A DNA stretch of 64,000 nt from Polyangiaceae bacterium (GCA_016715885.1 JADJXL010000025.1:372001-436000), one strand, 5' to 3'; positions 53,988 through 62,997 are shown, numbered from the stretch's first letter. Translations and numbers: made by a program. Notes: generated by a model not told the origin, from the sequence alone.

Positions 53988-54764
53988 TCACTCCGGCAGC
54001 GTCGCTTCGTCACCCACGCGCGAGCCCGAAAACCGCATCGACGTCCGCTCAACGGCACCCTCGAACGGTGCACGCAATGCATGCACGACATCCGGCGACG
54101 CATCCGAAACACCAAGCGTCAAAAGCACCTGCGACACGATTCGATTCCACGCCCTCTTCGCAGCTTGCGGCGACGAAGCAGGCGCCATTGCACCTTCCTT
54201 CAACATCAACGAGCTTCGCTTGTGCTCGAGCTCCGCCAGCGCCGTACCCGCTTCGATCCACGCATCGACCATGTCGCGCAGCGTCTTGTTGGGCTCGAGC
54301 GCCGGCACCGTCGCCAAAAAGTCCGCCAAACCCTTTTCCTGATTTCGCAACATGCGCCCCACGCGCGCCGTGTTTCCCGATTCCGCCAAGAGCGACGCAT
54401 TGACGATCGTCAATCCCGTCGGAAAAAGTTTTCGCTGCGCCAATTGACATGTCGCAGCTCGCGCGAAATCTGGCGGATCCTGACCCAATAAAAAGTGCAT
54501 GTGCGATTCGAACGCAAGATGAATCCCGCGCGCGAGATGATCGTGACGCGCATCGACCACCGTCTCTTCTTCGAGCAACGCTTTGAGCTCGTTTTGCGGA
54601 GCGCGCGCGGTCTTCGAAGCAACGAGCGCCTGATGCGTCTGCACGACCTTCGGATGCAGCGGCGCAATCTCGGGTACGGAAAGAAAAACGTCACGCGTTT
54701 GCGATGGTTCCACCCACGAAGCCGTGAGCGCCAGCATTTCATCGATGTCGAGATGGTCGAGCAC
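53988..54764 (-). CDS. Helical hypothetical protein beside the Hsp70-like gene
   Basis: 258 residues from GTG 54764, with a strong GGAGGAG upstream. Mostly helical; DARHDHLARGIHLAFESHMHFLLGQ, with four His, and a segment AERKLFPTGLTIVNASLLAES-like are the notable parts. I recognise no family or catalytic motif. It starts 75 bp after the Hsp70-like gene on the same strand and may be its partner, as small helical proteins often accompany Hsp70-like proteins of this phylum. That is inference from position. Confidence 0.6.
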   Translation of the reverse strand: MLDHLDIDEMLALTASWVEPSQTRDVFLSVPEIAPLHPKVVQTHQALVASKTARAPQNELKALLEEETVVDARHDHLARGIHLAFESHMHFLLGQDPPDFARAATCQLAQRKLFPTGLTIVNASLLAESGNTARVGRMLRNQEKGLADFLATVPALEPNKTLRDMVDAWIEAGTALAELEHKRSSLMLKEGAMAPASSPQAAKRAWNRIVSQVLLTLGVSDASPDVVHALRAPFEGAVERTSMRFSGSRVGDEATLPE

Positions 54765-54839
54765 TTGCTCCTCCTTCCGATCCGATCATGCGACCACGAG
54801 CGCTGCACATGTCAACGACAACGTCATGGTCGCGCACCT

Positions 54840-57209
54840 TCAACGCATGCTTTTCGCGAGATTACACGTCGCGACGACAGGCTCGTCACCGTCACGTTGA
54901 AGCGCGAGTGTGAGCTCATCCGTGCCTGAAACACACACGAACAAACGACCCACGAGGCCCGGGGGCAAACCCGTCGGCACGAGCGACACGCGCGGATCGC
55001 TCGACGTCATCTTTCCCGGAACGAACTCTTGCGAAACACGCAGCGGAGTCTTCGTGTCCCACTTGCCAAAATCGACGTAGTGCGGCCCGAATACGCTCGG
55101 ATCCGACACCGCCGTACCCATCTGCACGAGCGCCGTGAACTTCGGCGGAAACCCGCGCAAATCTCCAACGAAGTAACGGAAACCTTGCGCGCGTCGCACC
55201 AAGTGCACTTCGTGGTTCGCAATCTTCAGCGCTCCGAGCGCCACGGCGCTCTTCGGCGTAACCCCGACGATCGTCACCCCACGCTCCGTTCGTTGCGGCG
55301 TTTCGTAGAGAACGACTTGCTGAAAAGGTTTGTCACTACCAGGCCGCCACACGTGCAAGTCGCTCATGCCCAATTCTTCCGCGAGCGCCTTTTCTACGAA
55401 GGCACTTCGCGACGAATTGCCCGCCAAGAGAATCGTCACGCCTTGCTCTTTCCACGTCCCCTCACCTCCCCAAGGCGCGATCGCAAGCATGCTCTTCATG
55501 AGCTTCACACCATCACGAATGCGCGCCATGAGGTGCGCGTCGAGCGACGCGTGCAAACTCGAAACGTCCTGTCCGAGAGACTCGAGCGGCACTTCGGTCC
55601 CGTCGAGCCGCGCGGCCATGAGTCCCGCGACCTGCTTCGGAGGGTTTGTCGGACCAAACTTGACCTCTTCGAGCCCAAGCTCTCGCTCGAATCGGAAACG
55701 GTTCTGCCGCGCAGCCAAACTGCGTTTGTAGAGGTGAGGCTTGTTCGCCAAGTTGTTCGGAGGCACCGTTTGAGGACGCATCATCGGCACCTCCTTCGCC
55801 TCCATCTCGGGCAAGTGTTTCTCGTGTTGATGCGTGAGCCACACGAGCTCGTGCGTCAGGTAGTCGCCGCCCAAGTGATCGTCACCGCTCACTTGAAGCG
55901 TCTCGATCACCGTTCGACCACCAAATTCCTCGGCTTCGGCTTCCGTTGCAGGACGGAACCTTCCGCATGCAATGTCGAGCGTTCCACCGCCGAAATCGAA
56001 GACGGCAAACCGCATCTCGCCGAACTTTTCGATGATGGGCTCGAGCTCCGGATACGCCGCGAGCTCCGGACAAACCTCCGCGGCAAACGCCTCGGGCTCG
56101 TTCGCACTCATCTCGACCGTCACGTCCTCGGCGCTGATCCCCTCGGGAATGCCAAGCAAAATCCCGTGCCGAATCTCTTCCTCGAGCAGCCTGCGCGCCT
56201 TGTCGTCGAACTTGGCAGGATGCGTCAGCCAATAACGCAAGTACACGTCTTGCCCTGGGCGGTTGATCGCACGCGAGAGCAGATACGCGTAGGCGCGCAC
56301 GAGCATGCGGACGCGAGCTTCGTCGAGCAAGAAGTCCTTGCGCCGCTCGCGATCTCGAAGTTGCGGCGATTGATCGAGCATCATCACGCGCTCGGGCAAA
56401 CTCTTCAGCTCGCCCAAGACAGCGTTCGGCGAATCGGTCATCGCATCGCGCGCGGCATGAGATCCACGAAGCACACGCAAGAGGTTTGGAAACCGAAACC
56501 CATCCGACGAGGCGACGCGCTCCATTTCGGACCATAGACGCTCGTGGTCTTCGATGAGCAAATACGTCGGGTTTTCGGCTGATTTCACGGCGTCGGCGAT
56601 CGAGCCTCCTAGGCGCAGCAGCGAGCGGTAGCCCTTTTGATAGAGCGCAGCGACCGTCGCGGAAGAACCAAAGTCGATGCCCACGGCAGAGAGACGCTGA
56701 AACGATTTGAGCAGCGGTCGCGGATCGCGCAGGCGGATCGGAAGCCCTGCATGCCACGAGCACACGGCCGAATGCTCGCCGAAGCGTAGCGAATGTTCGA
56801 CGGCAAGATCGAGCGGCACGTCTTTGCCTTCTTCGGGGATCGGCAAGAGATCCACGTGCGACGAGTCCAGGGAAAACTCGGCGTAGGTTTGTCGCCCACC
56901 AGCTCGACGCGTGACGTCTTCCGTCAGCACTTGCGGCGTCTCGTCGTGGCGTTGCCATCGATGCGAGATGTGCGCGGGTTGCGTATCGAGTGAAAATGGC
57001 GCGCCTTCGAGCTTCGCCCAATCCGCGAAGAGTCGCAGACGCCATTTGCCCGTTCCGATCCAAAAGCCTTCTTCGGGGTTTTGCAGGTCGAACAAGCGTC
57101 GTTCGGGCGCATCGACGAGCACCGAATCCGTCGATTCGAGGACGTCCACCGTGGTGACTACGGGGCCGTCGCCGGGCACTGCAACGAGATTCATTCGCGC
57201 AAGCGTCAC
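54840..57209 (-). CDS. Hsp70/DnaK-like protein, 3' part of a frameshifted gene
   Basis: 789 residues as read from GTG 57209. The actin-type ATPase is clear: phosphate-1 GIDFGSSATVAAL, phosphate-2 AVFDFGGGTLDIACG, adenosine loop VTILLAGNSSRSAFVEKAL. The first ~170 residues are a beta-rich module (GFWIGTGKWRLRLFADWAKL) not found in DnaK, and there is no DnaK-type substrate-binding domain at the C-terminus. The authentic frame is open to about 57330 and reads FSFEIEASLGQLKPFAGKLV there, continuing the 5' part. The repaired gene is 54840-57643, about 934 residues. Non-canonical Hsp70 proteins of this kind are of unknown function. Confidence 0.8.
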   Translation of the reverse strand: MTLARMNLVAVPGDGPVVTTVDVLESTDSVLVDAPERRLFDLQNPEEGFWIGTGKWRLRLFADWAKLEGAPFSLDTQPAHISHRWQRHDETPQVLTEDVTRRAGGRQTYAEFSLDSSHVDLLPIPEEGKDVPLDLAVEHSLRFGEHSAVCSWHAGLPIRLRDPRPLLKSFQRLSAVGIDFGSSATVAALYQKGYRSLLRLGGSIADAVKSAENPTYLLIEDHERLWSEMERVASSDGFRFPNLLRVLRGSHAARDAMTDSPNAVLGELKSLPERVMMLDQSPQLRDRERRKDFLLDEARVRMLVRAYAYLLSRAINRPGQDVYLRYWLTHPAKFDDKARRLLEEEIRHGILLGIPEGISAEDVTVEMSANEPEAFAAEVCPELAAYPELEPIIEKFGEMRFAVFDFGGGTLDIACGRFRPATEAEAEEFGGRTVIETLQVSGDDHLGGDYLTHELVWLTHQHEKHLPEMEAKEVPMMRPQTVPPNNLANKPHLYKRSLAARQNRFRFERELGLEEVKFGPTNPPKQVAGLMAARLDGTEVPLESLGQDVSSLHASLDAHLMARIRDGVKLMKSMLAIAPWGGEGTWKEQGVTILLAGNSSRSAFVEKALAEELGMSDLHVWRPGSDKPFQQVVLYETPQRTERGVTIVGVTPKSAVALGALKIANHEVHLVRRAQGFRYFVGDLRGFPPKFTALVQMGTAVSDPSVFGPHYVDFGKWDTKTPLRVSQEFVPGKMTSSDPRVSLVPTGLPPGLVGRLFVCVSGTDELTLALQRDGDEPVVATCNLAKSMR

Positions 57210-57643
57210 GCGGCGCGCATCGGCGAGCGATCCCGACGCAGAAACGAGCGCGACGAGCTTGACGAGTTTTCCGGCGAAGGGCTTGAGCTGGCCGAGCGAT
57301 GCTTCGATCTCAAAGGAAAACCGCTCGGTTCATCGGGATTTTGTGTGATCGCGGCGGCCATCACGCCACCGATGCGTACGCCTTCGATTTCGAGTCCCAC
57401 GAAGAATGGCGCATCGGCCAACCCCGACGCCGACACGATGAGCGACCCTGTTTGCGTCCAGCCGTCGAAAAGCGGCAACGCTTGATCCCACGCTGCACTG
57501 ACGGGCTTGGGTGGTCGCAATTCCATGCGCACGCCGCTTGGCAATGGCCGGCGCATCACGGTGGCGATGGCGTCGATTCGAACGCGAGGCGACGGAAATG
57601 GCGCGGCGCGTGGCTTGACGATCTGCGGAGCGGTCTCGTTCAT
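57206..57643 (-). pseudogene. Hsp70-like protein, 5' part in the shifted frame
   Basis: ATG 57643. The first ~105 residues (VRIDAIATVMRRPLPSGVRM, LFDGWTQTGSLIVSASG, VGLEIEGVRIGGVMAAAITQ) are normal beta-rich sequence. After NPDEP the frame turns Ser/Arg-rich (SKHRSASSSPSPENSSSSS), a mark of out-of-frame reading. One base missing between 57314 and 57330 joins it to the 789-residue frame. Read literally, the two frames overlap by 4 bp (GTGA), which can mimic coupled genes. Confidence 0.65.
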
Positions 57644-57753
57644 GGGCGTCTCGAAAGCGGCGGCATCATAACCAATGCGGACGACGCACCCTAGTCCCTT
57701 CGGGCAACTTCAAGCCGTTTGACCTTCGCGCTCGGCAAAGCTACCTGTTTTCC

Positions 57754-59646
57754 ATGAAGCTTTACGCCCCTCTTCTTCTCGCAATCGTCACTGCCGCAGC
57801 ACTACCTGCGACGGCGGAAGCACAAGCACTACGGTATACCGCGACGGTCCCGGGAGGCATCGTCGGTACCGGCAACACGCTCGGTCTGAGCAAAGCGCTG
57901 AACGTAAACGGGCCAGGCATCGAGGATTCGATTGGAACGTTCGTGTCGCTCGGAAACACGGTCGACGACATGCCTGCCAATCCTGCGAACCCGTGGCCGA
58001 TGGGAACGACCTACGATTGGATGCAGAATGGCTCGACTGCCGTGCTCGACTTGCCCGAAGCGGAAGTGCTTTATGCCGAGCTCGTGTGGGGTGGAAGTTA
58101 TCAATATTCACCGGAAGACGTGACGAGCTCCCTTGGTTCATCCGTGAAGCTCGAGGCGAATGGAGCCGTGCTGATGGTGGCCCCGGATCCGATGACGGAG
58201 CTCACGATATCCGAAACGGCGAAGGGTAATTTCGCGGTGCGGTATTACATGCGATCGGCGGACGTGACGGACTTCGTCAAGCAACAAGGCAAAGGGACGT
58301 ATTCCGTTTCGGGTGTGCCGGCAACGCAAACGACCACGATCAATAGCTTGAATGCTGCCGGATGGACACTGGTGGTCGCATATCGAGACGAAGGCGCGGC
58401 AATGCGCAATCTCAGCATTTTCGTAGGAGGATCCTTCGTCGACGAAAATGACACGCAAGACTATACGATAAGTGGATTCTGCGCTCCGCCCGCAGGCATC
58501 GTCGAAGGCGACATCGTCGTGAGCACCATTGAAGGCGATGCCGATCTCGGCGGTGACAAGCTTCAAATTGCGCCCACGGCCGCGGGTCCTTTCGCCGGTT
58601 TGTCAGGACCGAACAATCCAGTTGACAACTTCTTTGTTCACAAATCAACGATAGCGCCGGCATGCTCGACACGTGGCTCGTTTGGGATGGCAAATCATGA
58701 TGCGTTTGCGGTAACGAACACGATTGGCGGACGACAAGGCTGGGACGTCACGACGATTGGCGTCAGCTCCGCGAACAATCAGCTTCAGAATGGCCAGACG
58801 TCCGCGGTCATTCGCACGACGACCACGGGAGATTCATTCGTCCCGGTGCTTGCGGCATTCTCGATCGACGTCAATGCGCCCGACTTCAAGGGTGCCGCGA
58901 GCAGCTCCATCGACGCGCCGCCCATCGTCGCGCAAAACGACACGTTCAAGGTGACGGCGGTGCTCGCAAACAATGGCGACGTTGCCGCCGAAAACATTCT
59001 CTTCAGCTTGCCGCTCGAAGATTCCCTCGGTCTTACAGCTTTCGCCATCGACGGCGTTCCCGGCGACGCCGGTGGAGGCATGGTCGACGCAACCAAACTC
59101 GGCGCTGGCGTTCCCGTCGGAAATCTAGCGTCCGGACAAACCAAAACGGTCACCATCGATCTCGATGTTCTCGGACCACCCAAATTCGGCAGCTATTTCC
59201 TCAAGGCCAAATGGGATTATGGCTTCGAGGTATGCGTGGGCAAACCCTCGTACCCGAATCGTATTCTCAAACGGCGATCGTCGAATTTGCCGGGGGTGGC
59301 TCGTCTTCGTCGTCATCCAGCGGCGGCGCAGGCTCGGGCGGATCGGGCGGTGGCAACACCGGCGGCAATGGCGGCGAAGGCGGCACCGGTGGTATGGCTG
59401 GTGACGGAGGCAGTGGAGGTAGCGGCGGCAACACCGGCGGCAATGGCATTACGCCCGGCGAAGCTGGCAGTTGCGATTGTGATGTGGCCGGCTCGAACCA
59501 CGACACTTCACCCCTCTTCCCCGCCATCGGCTTGGCTTTCGCATTCGCGTCTCGGCGAAGCCGTCGGCGCTCGCGCTAACAGGCTCTTCTGCCAAGACCT
59601 CGCCACCCGGCCATACCACTTCGGTGGTATGGCCACGCATGTGTAA
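57754..59646 (+). CDS. Secreted surface protein with a probable MYXO-CTERM tail, frameshifted near its 3' end
   Basis: Signal peptide at residues 1-23 (MKLYAPLLLAIVTAAALPAT, cut near AEAQ). Residues 30-370 are a beta-rich domain (VLYAELVWGGSYQYSPEDVT, AGWTLVVAYRDEGAAMRNLS, GGRQGWDVTTIGVSS). Residues 380-490 look like a CARDB/DUF11-type domain (FKVTAVLANNGDVAAENILF). The frame is authentic to GFEVCVG at ~59240; beyond it reads Arg/Ala-rich nonsense to 59646. One G missing in the run 59238-59240 restores the Gly/Ser linker and the sorting tail ending at 59579, giving about 608 residues. It is probably displayed on the cell surface. Confidence 0.75.
   Translation: MKLYAPLLLAIVTAAALPATAEAQALRYTATVPGGIVGTGNTLGLSKALNVNGPGIEDSIGTFVSLGNTVDDMPANPANPWPMGTTYDWMQNGSTAVLDLPEAEVLYAELVWGGSYQYSPEDVTSSLGSSVKLEANGAVLMVAPDPMTELTISETAKGNFAVRYYMRSADVTDFVKQQGKGTYSVSGVPATQTTTINSLNAAGWTLVVAYRDEGAAMRNLSIFVGGSFVDENDTQDYTISGFCAPPAGIVEGDIVVSTIEGDADLGGDKLQIAPTAAGPFAGLSGPNNPVDNFFVHKSTIAPACSTRGSFGMANHDAFAVTNTIGGRQGWDVTTIGVSSANNQLQNGQTSAVIRTTTTGDSFVPVLAAFSIDVNAPDFKGAASSSIDAPPIVAQNDTFKVTAVLANNGDVAAENILFSLPLEDSLGLTAFAIDGVPGDAGGGMVDATKLGAGVPVGNLASGQTKTVTIDLDVLGPPKFGSYFLKAKWDYGFEVCVGKPSYPNRILKRRSSNLPGVARLRRHPAAAQARADRAVATPAAMAAKAAPVVWLVTEAVEVAAATPAAMALRPAKLAVAIVMWPARTTTLHPSSPPSAWLSHSRLGEAVGARANRLFCQDLATRPYHFGGMATHV
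59241..59579 (+). pseudogene. Gly/Ser linker and MYXO-CTERM-like tail of the surface protein, shifted frame
   Basis: In the +1 frame the sequence reads QTLVPESYSQTAIVEFAGGG, then a Ser and Gly/Asn linker of about 60 residues, then GSCDCDVAGS, a hydrophobic stretch (PLFPAIGLAFAFAS) and RRSRRRSR. Cys-motif, membrane helix and Arg cluster are the MYXO-CTERM sorting pattern of myxobacteria. It belongs to the gene starting at 57754. Confidence 0.7.
59609..59634 (+). terminator. Perfect 11-bp hairpin with a TTCG loop after the surface-protein gene
   Basis: GGCCATACCAC (59609-59619) pairs fully with GTGGTATGGCC (59624-59634) around TTCG, a very stable tetraloop. It lies 30 bp after the repaired stop at 59579 and 12 bp before the next gene as read. 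No T-tract follows. Confidence 0.65.
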
Positions 59647-60713
59647 TGGGTCCATCTTCTGAAAAGAAGAAGAGATCCGTGCCACATAAATGCAACATTC
59701 CCATTCACGCAGGCTCCTCCGTGGGAACGACCCAGATGCCTCACGTGTGTCTCCACATCGACATTGCGAGGCATCTAACATTCACACGTTTGACGTCATG
59801 GGTGGGCGCAGTGTCCAACGGGGTAGACCGGACCATATTGACGAAAGAGCATGCATCGGGAACGGTCGACAGGGACACGGACCTCGAAACCGTATTGCGA
59901 AATGCGGGTCGATTGTCGCCACGTGACGCTTTGCGTTACCTCACGCCTCTCATATCGGTTCTCGAGGGCCTTCACACGTCTGGGCAATCGCATGGCAGCC
60001 TATCGCTCGACCTTTTGCGCGTGACCAAAGGCGACGATGGGGCACCGCGTCTGCGGCTTTTGAAGGGGCGTCCGCGCAAGCCGACATTGCAGGATGCGAG
60101 CCCCAAAGCGGCTCTTGCAGGGCGAATGCTTCTTTATTCGTCGCCCGAGCAGATCCAGGGCGCGGAGGCTTGTGAATTCGACGACATGTATGCGCTCGGG
60201 CACATGGCCTATACGTTGCTCGTGGGGGAACCCTATTGGATTGAAGAAGTCGATCGATTGGGCTTCATGGCGCTCTGCAACTCGATCATCGGCGGCGCGC
60301 CGGAACCACCGAGTGTTCGAGCAATGCGTCGGAAATCCATTCGATTGCCCCACGATTTCGATGCTTGGTTCGTTTTGATAACGACACGCAAACACCCAGA
60401 TCATTTTCGAGACATCACGGACGCAGGAATCGCTCTAACGTCCGTCCTATCGAATCCCGACATACGCGAATTATCTCGATCCGTGCAATTCAAATTCAAT
60501 CCGAACATTCTCGAGTCGCCGAGCTCGGCCGTCCCGGCGGCGCCCGAAAACCTTCGTTTCACGGCTGTTTTCACCATCGTTGCTTCCATTTCCTTGGCCA
60601 TTGCAATCGTCATGCTCCTGCGCTGGACCAATGCTCAGGAGTCCCCGAAACGTGATCCATCCCTACAATCGACGGATGGGGCACCTGCTACCTCGAATCC
60701 GAGCTCGCGATGA
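59646..60713 (+). CDS. Truncated Ser/Thr pseudokinase with a C-terminal membrane segment
   Basis: 355 residues as read. The first ~35 do not look like kinase sequence. A partial N-lobe follows (RTILTKEHASG as hinge) without glycine loop or ATP-binding Lys. The catalytic loop reads HGSLSLDLLRV instead of HRDLKPxN, so the Asp and Asn are lost, and no DFG is seen. SSPEQIQG replaces the APE region. One membrane segment lies near 305-328 (FTIVASISLAIAIVMLLRW). It should bind partners rather than phosphorylate. The start could lie at a later Met such as 59736. The stop overlaps the next ATG by 4 bp (ATGA). Confidence 0.65.
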   Translation: MGPSSEKKKRSVPHKCNIPIHAGSSVGTTQMPHVCLHIDIARHLTFTRLTSWVGAVSNGVDRTILTKEHASGTVDRDTDLETVLRNAGRLSPRDALRYLTPLISVLEGLHTSGQSHGSLSLDLLRVTKGDDGAPRLRLLKGRPRKPTLQDASPKAALAGRMLLYSSPEQIQGAEACEFDDMYALGHMAYTLLVGEPYWIEEVDRLGFMALCNSIIGGAPEPPSVRAMRRKSIRLPHDFDAWFVLITTRKHPDHFRDITDAGIALTSVLSNPDIRELSRSVQFKFNPNILESPSSAVPAAPENLRFTAVFTIVASISLAIAIVMLLRWTNAQESPKRDPSLQSTDGAPATSNPSSR

Positions 60714-61387
60714 AAACACGGCATGTCAAATCGGCCAGCAATACGACGAATACAACCGCGGAGCAGCGCGCCCTCGCTTCGCTGGCAACGAGAAGCGTCA
60801 CTCGGCGCATTCCGTTTGCGTACGCGCGATCTCGCGGGCGACATGCCGCGATACACGACTCCGCACCACGTGCTGCCGTCCATTCACGTATTGGTATCGT
60901 GAGCCATCCGTACCATCATGTTCCTTCGCAATGGGCGTCCATTCGCTCACGAATGGAAAACGTGCTCGCTGAACATGGGGGCCGAGGCGGAGAAGCGGTA
61001 ACATTGCTTGCGGCAGCCACCGATCGTCTTTTTGCCTCCATTGCAAAGCAGCGGGGTATGCGGCTGTCCGTGGTCATTCCCTGCAAAAACTTTCAGAACT
61101 TCTTCGCCACGCCCGACGATCTCTCCGAATACCTTTATTTGCACACGTCGGCAACCGCGAGAACGGTCCTCGATCACCCGACGTTCAACTTGGAAGCATT
61201 CGAGAGCGCCGCCAGATTCATCGTCGATATTTGCGATTTGCTCGTCGTCGTGGGCAGCGGCAACAAAGCTGCTTGCCACGCCGCGATGGGAAACATCGTC
61301 AAATATGCCAGCGATCGAGAAAAGCTCCTCGTGTGGCTCGAGCCCGATGCACCCGTCTTGTCGCGCCGTTTGTCGCCCATTCGCTAA
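60710..61387 (+). CDS. SLOG-like (Rossmann) protein coupled to the pseudokinase
   Basis: 225 residues. From about residue 58 the pattern is SLOG-like: RIGIVSHPYHHVPSQWASIR, LLAAATDRLFASIAKQRG, LSVVIPCKNFQNFF, AARFIVDICDLLVVVGSGNK, MGNIVKYASDREKLLVWLEP. SLOG domains bind nucleotides or nucleotide derivatives and sense signals in conflict and stress pathways. The first ~57 residues are Arg/Ser-rich and may be out of frame; no start codon lies nearer the fold. Overlap with the pseudokinase by 4 bp implies co-translation. The catalytic capacity of this copy is unknown. Confidence 0.6.
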   Translation: MKTRHVKSASNTTNTTAEQRALASLATRSVTRRIPFAYARSRGRHAAIHDSAPRAAVHSRIGIVSHPYHHVPSQWASIRSRMENVLAEHGGRGGEAVTLLAAATDRLFASIAKQRGMRLSVVIPCKNFQNFFATPDDLSEYLYLHTSATARTVLDHPTFNLEAFESAARFIVDICDLLVVVGSGNKAACHAAMGNIVKYASDREKLLVWLEPDAPVLSRRLSPIR

Positions 61388-61391
61388 CGGC

Positions 61392-62978
61392 TCATCCCGA
61401 CGAGCTTTTCATTGCATTTGCAACGGAAAACCGTTCGGCATCCGACGCGCACCATGATCCGGGCGCGCGAGTCAATCGCACGAGCATTTCCGGGTGCTCT
61501 CGCAATGCGCGAAGCGCTTCGTCTTGCGGCAACGCTCTTTGCACCAAGCCGCGATACTTCGCCAATTGAAGCTGCCACGCTTCCCTCGACATGGTCACGA
61601 CCGGCTCGGGGCACGGTACACGTTGCCCGAGCAGCATCATCATCAAGCCACTGTATCCAAATGCGGGGTCCCCAACTTCAAAGCGTTGCCCTTGCTTCAC
61701 GACCCACGGGCCTTCACGTTCGAAGCGATCCAGCAGATGCCGAACGCCGCTCACGTCGACGTCGGCACGCGAAGCGCGCCAAAATGGTGTATCGAGCCTT
61801 CGATTGAACTTGTAATGCACCGACAAGAACCACCGCAGGTAATCCCAATGCGCCCCCACCGCATCGTTCGCCCGAGCTGCGAATGACTCGTCGTTATTCG
61901 GATCCTGCATCGCCTCGATTCCAGCGAGTAAATACGCCACTTCGATGATGACCATGTGCAGCGCGGTTGATTCGAGCGGTTCCACGAATCCATACGCATT
62001 GCCCACGGCCACGACATTTTTTCGCCAAAATTCGCGATGCCTTCCCGATCGAAAGCGCACCACCCACGGCTCGCCCATACCGGGGTTTTTCGCACGCATT
62101 TCTGCCATTGCTGCATCGACGTCGATGAACGCCGAAGAATGCACGTACCCTCGGTGGTCTTCACCTTCCACGGGAATCCGCCAGCACCAGCCACAATCCA
62201 TCGTTTCCGCCGTCGTATACGGCTGAATCGAATCTCGCTGCGGGACCGTGGCGACGATGGCCGTGTCGCAAAATAAGCTGGACGCATAACTCTGAAAGGG
62301 CGATCCGAGCGAACGTTCCAACAAAAGCGAACGAAATCCCGTCGCATCCACGTAAAGATCGAATTGCAGTTCCCGCCCATCGTTCGAGCGCAGTGCTTCG
62401 ATTCGCCCCTCGCCGCTCGTCACGACATGATCGATGGCAACGTCGACATGATCGATGCCCATTCGGCGCGCGGACTTCGCCAAGAATGCGACGAATGGTG
62501 CATTATCGAGGTGATAGGCGAACTTCAGGCTCGGCAAGAGGGAATGAAGCTCGTTCTCTGGGCCGCGCAAAATGGGCGCACGACGTTCTCCCATGAGGAG
62601 CGACGTGAGCGATTGCAGCCGCAAATCGCGCTCGAAAACATGAGCTTCGACGGGCTGCGCTTCGCCGAACGGATAGGTGAAATAATAATCCCCCGGCAAC
62701 CCCCAATCGAATTGGATGCCCAATTTGAACGTCGGTTTTACTTCATGAAACAGCTCCACGATGTCGAGCCCGAGCTGTGCATGCAAAAAAGGTGGCATGA
62801 GCGTCGTCGTCGCTTCACCCACGCCAATGATCGGAATCCGACTCGATTCGACGATCATCACGTCGATATGCGGAAAACGGCGCTTGATCGCCAATGCTGC
62901 AAAATATCCCGCCGTTCCACCTCCAATCACGCCAATGCGTAGCGGGCGCCCATCCGCCGCAGGTCCGGACTGTTCCAT
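61392..62978 (-). CDS. Flavin-dependent halogenase (tryptophan-halogenase family)
   Basis: 528 residues from ATG 62978, with GAGGGAGAAAT upstream. The FAD-binding loop is GGGTAGYFAAL (residues 19-29), with IIGVGEATTTLMPPFL following. The candidate catalytic Lys lies in KPTFKLGIQFDWG. The WxWxIP motif reads CGWCWRIPVEGE, which separates true halogenases from monooxygenases. GNAYGFVEPLESTALHM and a helical C-terminal part complete the fold. It halogenates an aromatic or carrier-bound substrate, which cannot be named from sequence. A flavin reductase is needed but none is in view. The radical SAM gene ends 19 bp upstream, so they share an operon. Confidence 0.85.
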   Translation of the reverse strand: MEQSGPAADGRPLRIGVIGGGTAGYFAALAIKRRFPHIDVMIVESSRIPIIGVGEATTTLMPPFLHAQLGLDIVELFHEVKPTFKLGIQFDWGLPGDYYFTYPFGEAQPVEAHVFERDLRLQSLTSLLMGERRAPILRGPENELHSLLPSLKFAYHLDNAPFVAFLAKSARRMGIDHVDVAIDHVVTSGEGRIEALRSNDGRELQFDLYVDATGFRSLLLERSLGSPFQSYASSLFCDTAIVATVPQRDSIQPYTTAETMDCGWCWRIPVEGEDHRGYVHSSAFIDVDAAMAEMRAKNPGMGEPWVVRFRSGRHREFWRKNVVAVGNAYGFVEPLESTALHMVIIEVAYLLAGIEAMQDPNNDESFAARANDAVGAHWDYLRWFLSVHYKFNRRLDTPFWRASRADVDVSGVRHLLDRFEREGPWVVKQGQRFEVGDPAFGYSGLMMMLLGQRVPCPEPVVTMSREAWQLQLAKYRGLVQRALPQDEALRALREHPEMLVRLTRAPGSWCASDAERFSVANAMKSSSG

Positions 62979-62997
62979 GATTTCTCCCTCGTCCTTT

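Noticed and set aside
57206..57643. Separate 145-residue gene overlapping the Hsp70-like gene by 4 bp
   Set aside because: Its last third is Ser/Arg-rich nonsense, and the adjacent frame continues the fold, so it is better read as the 5' part of a frameshifted gene.
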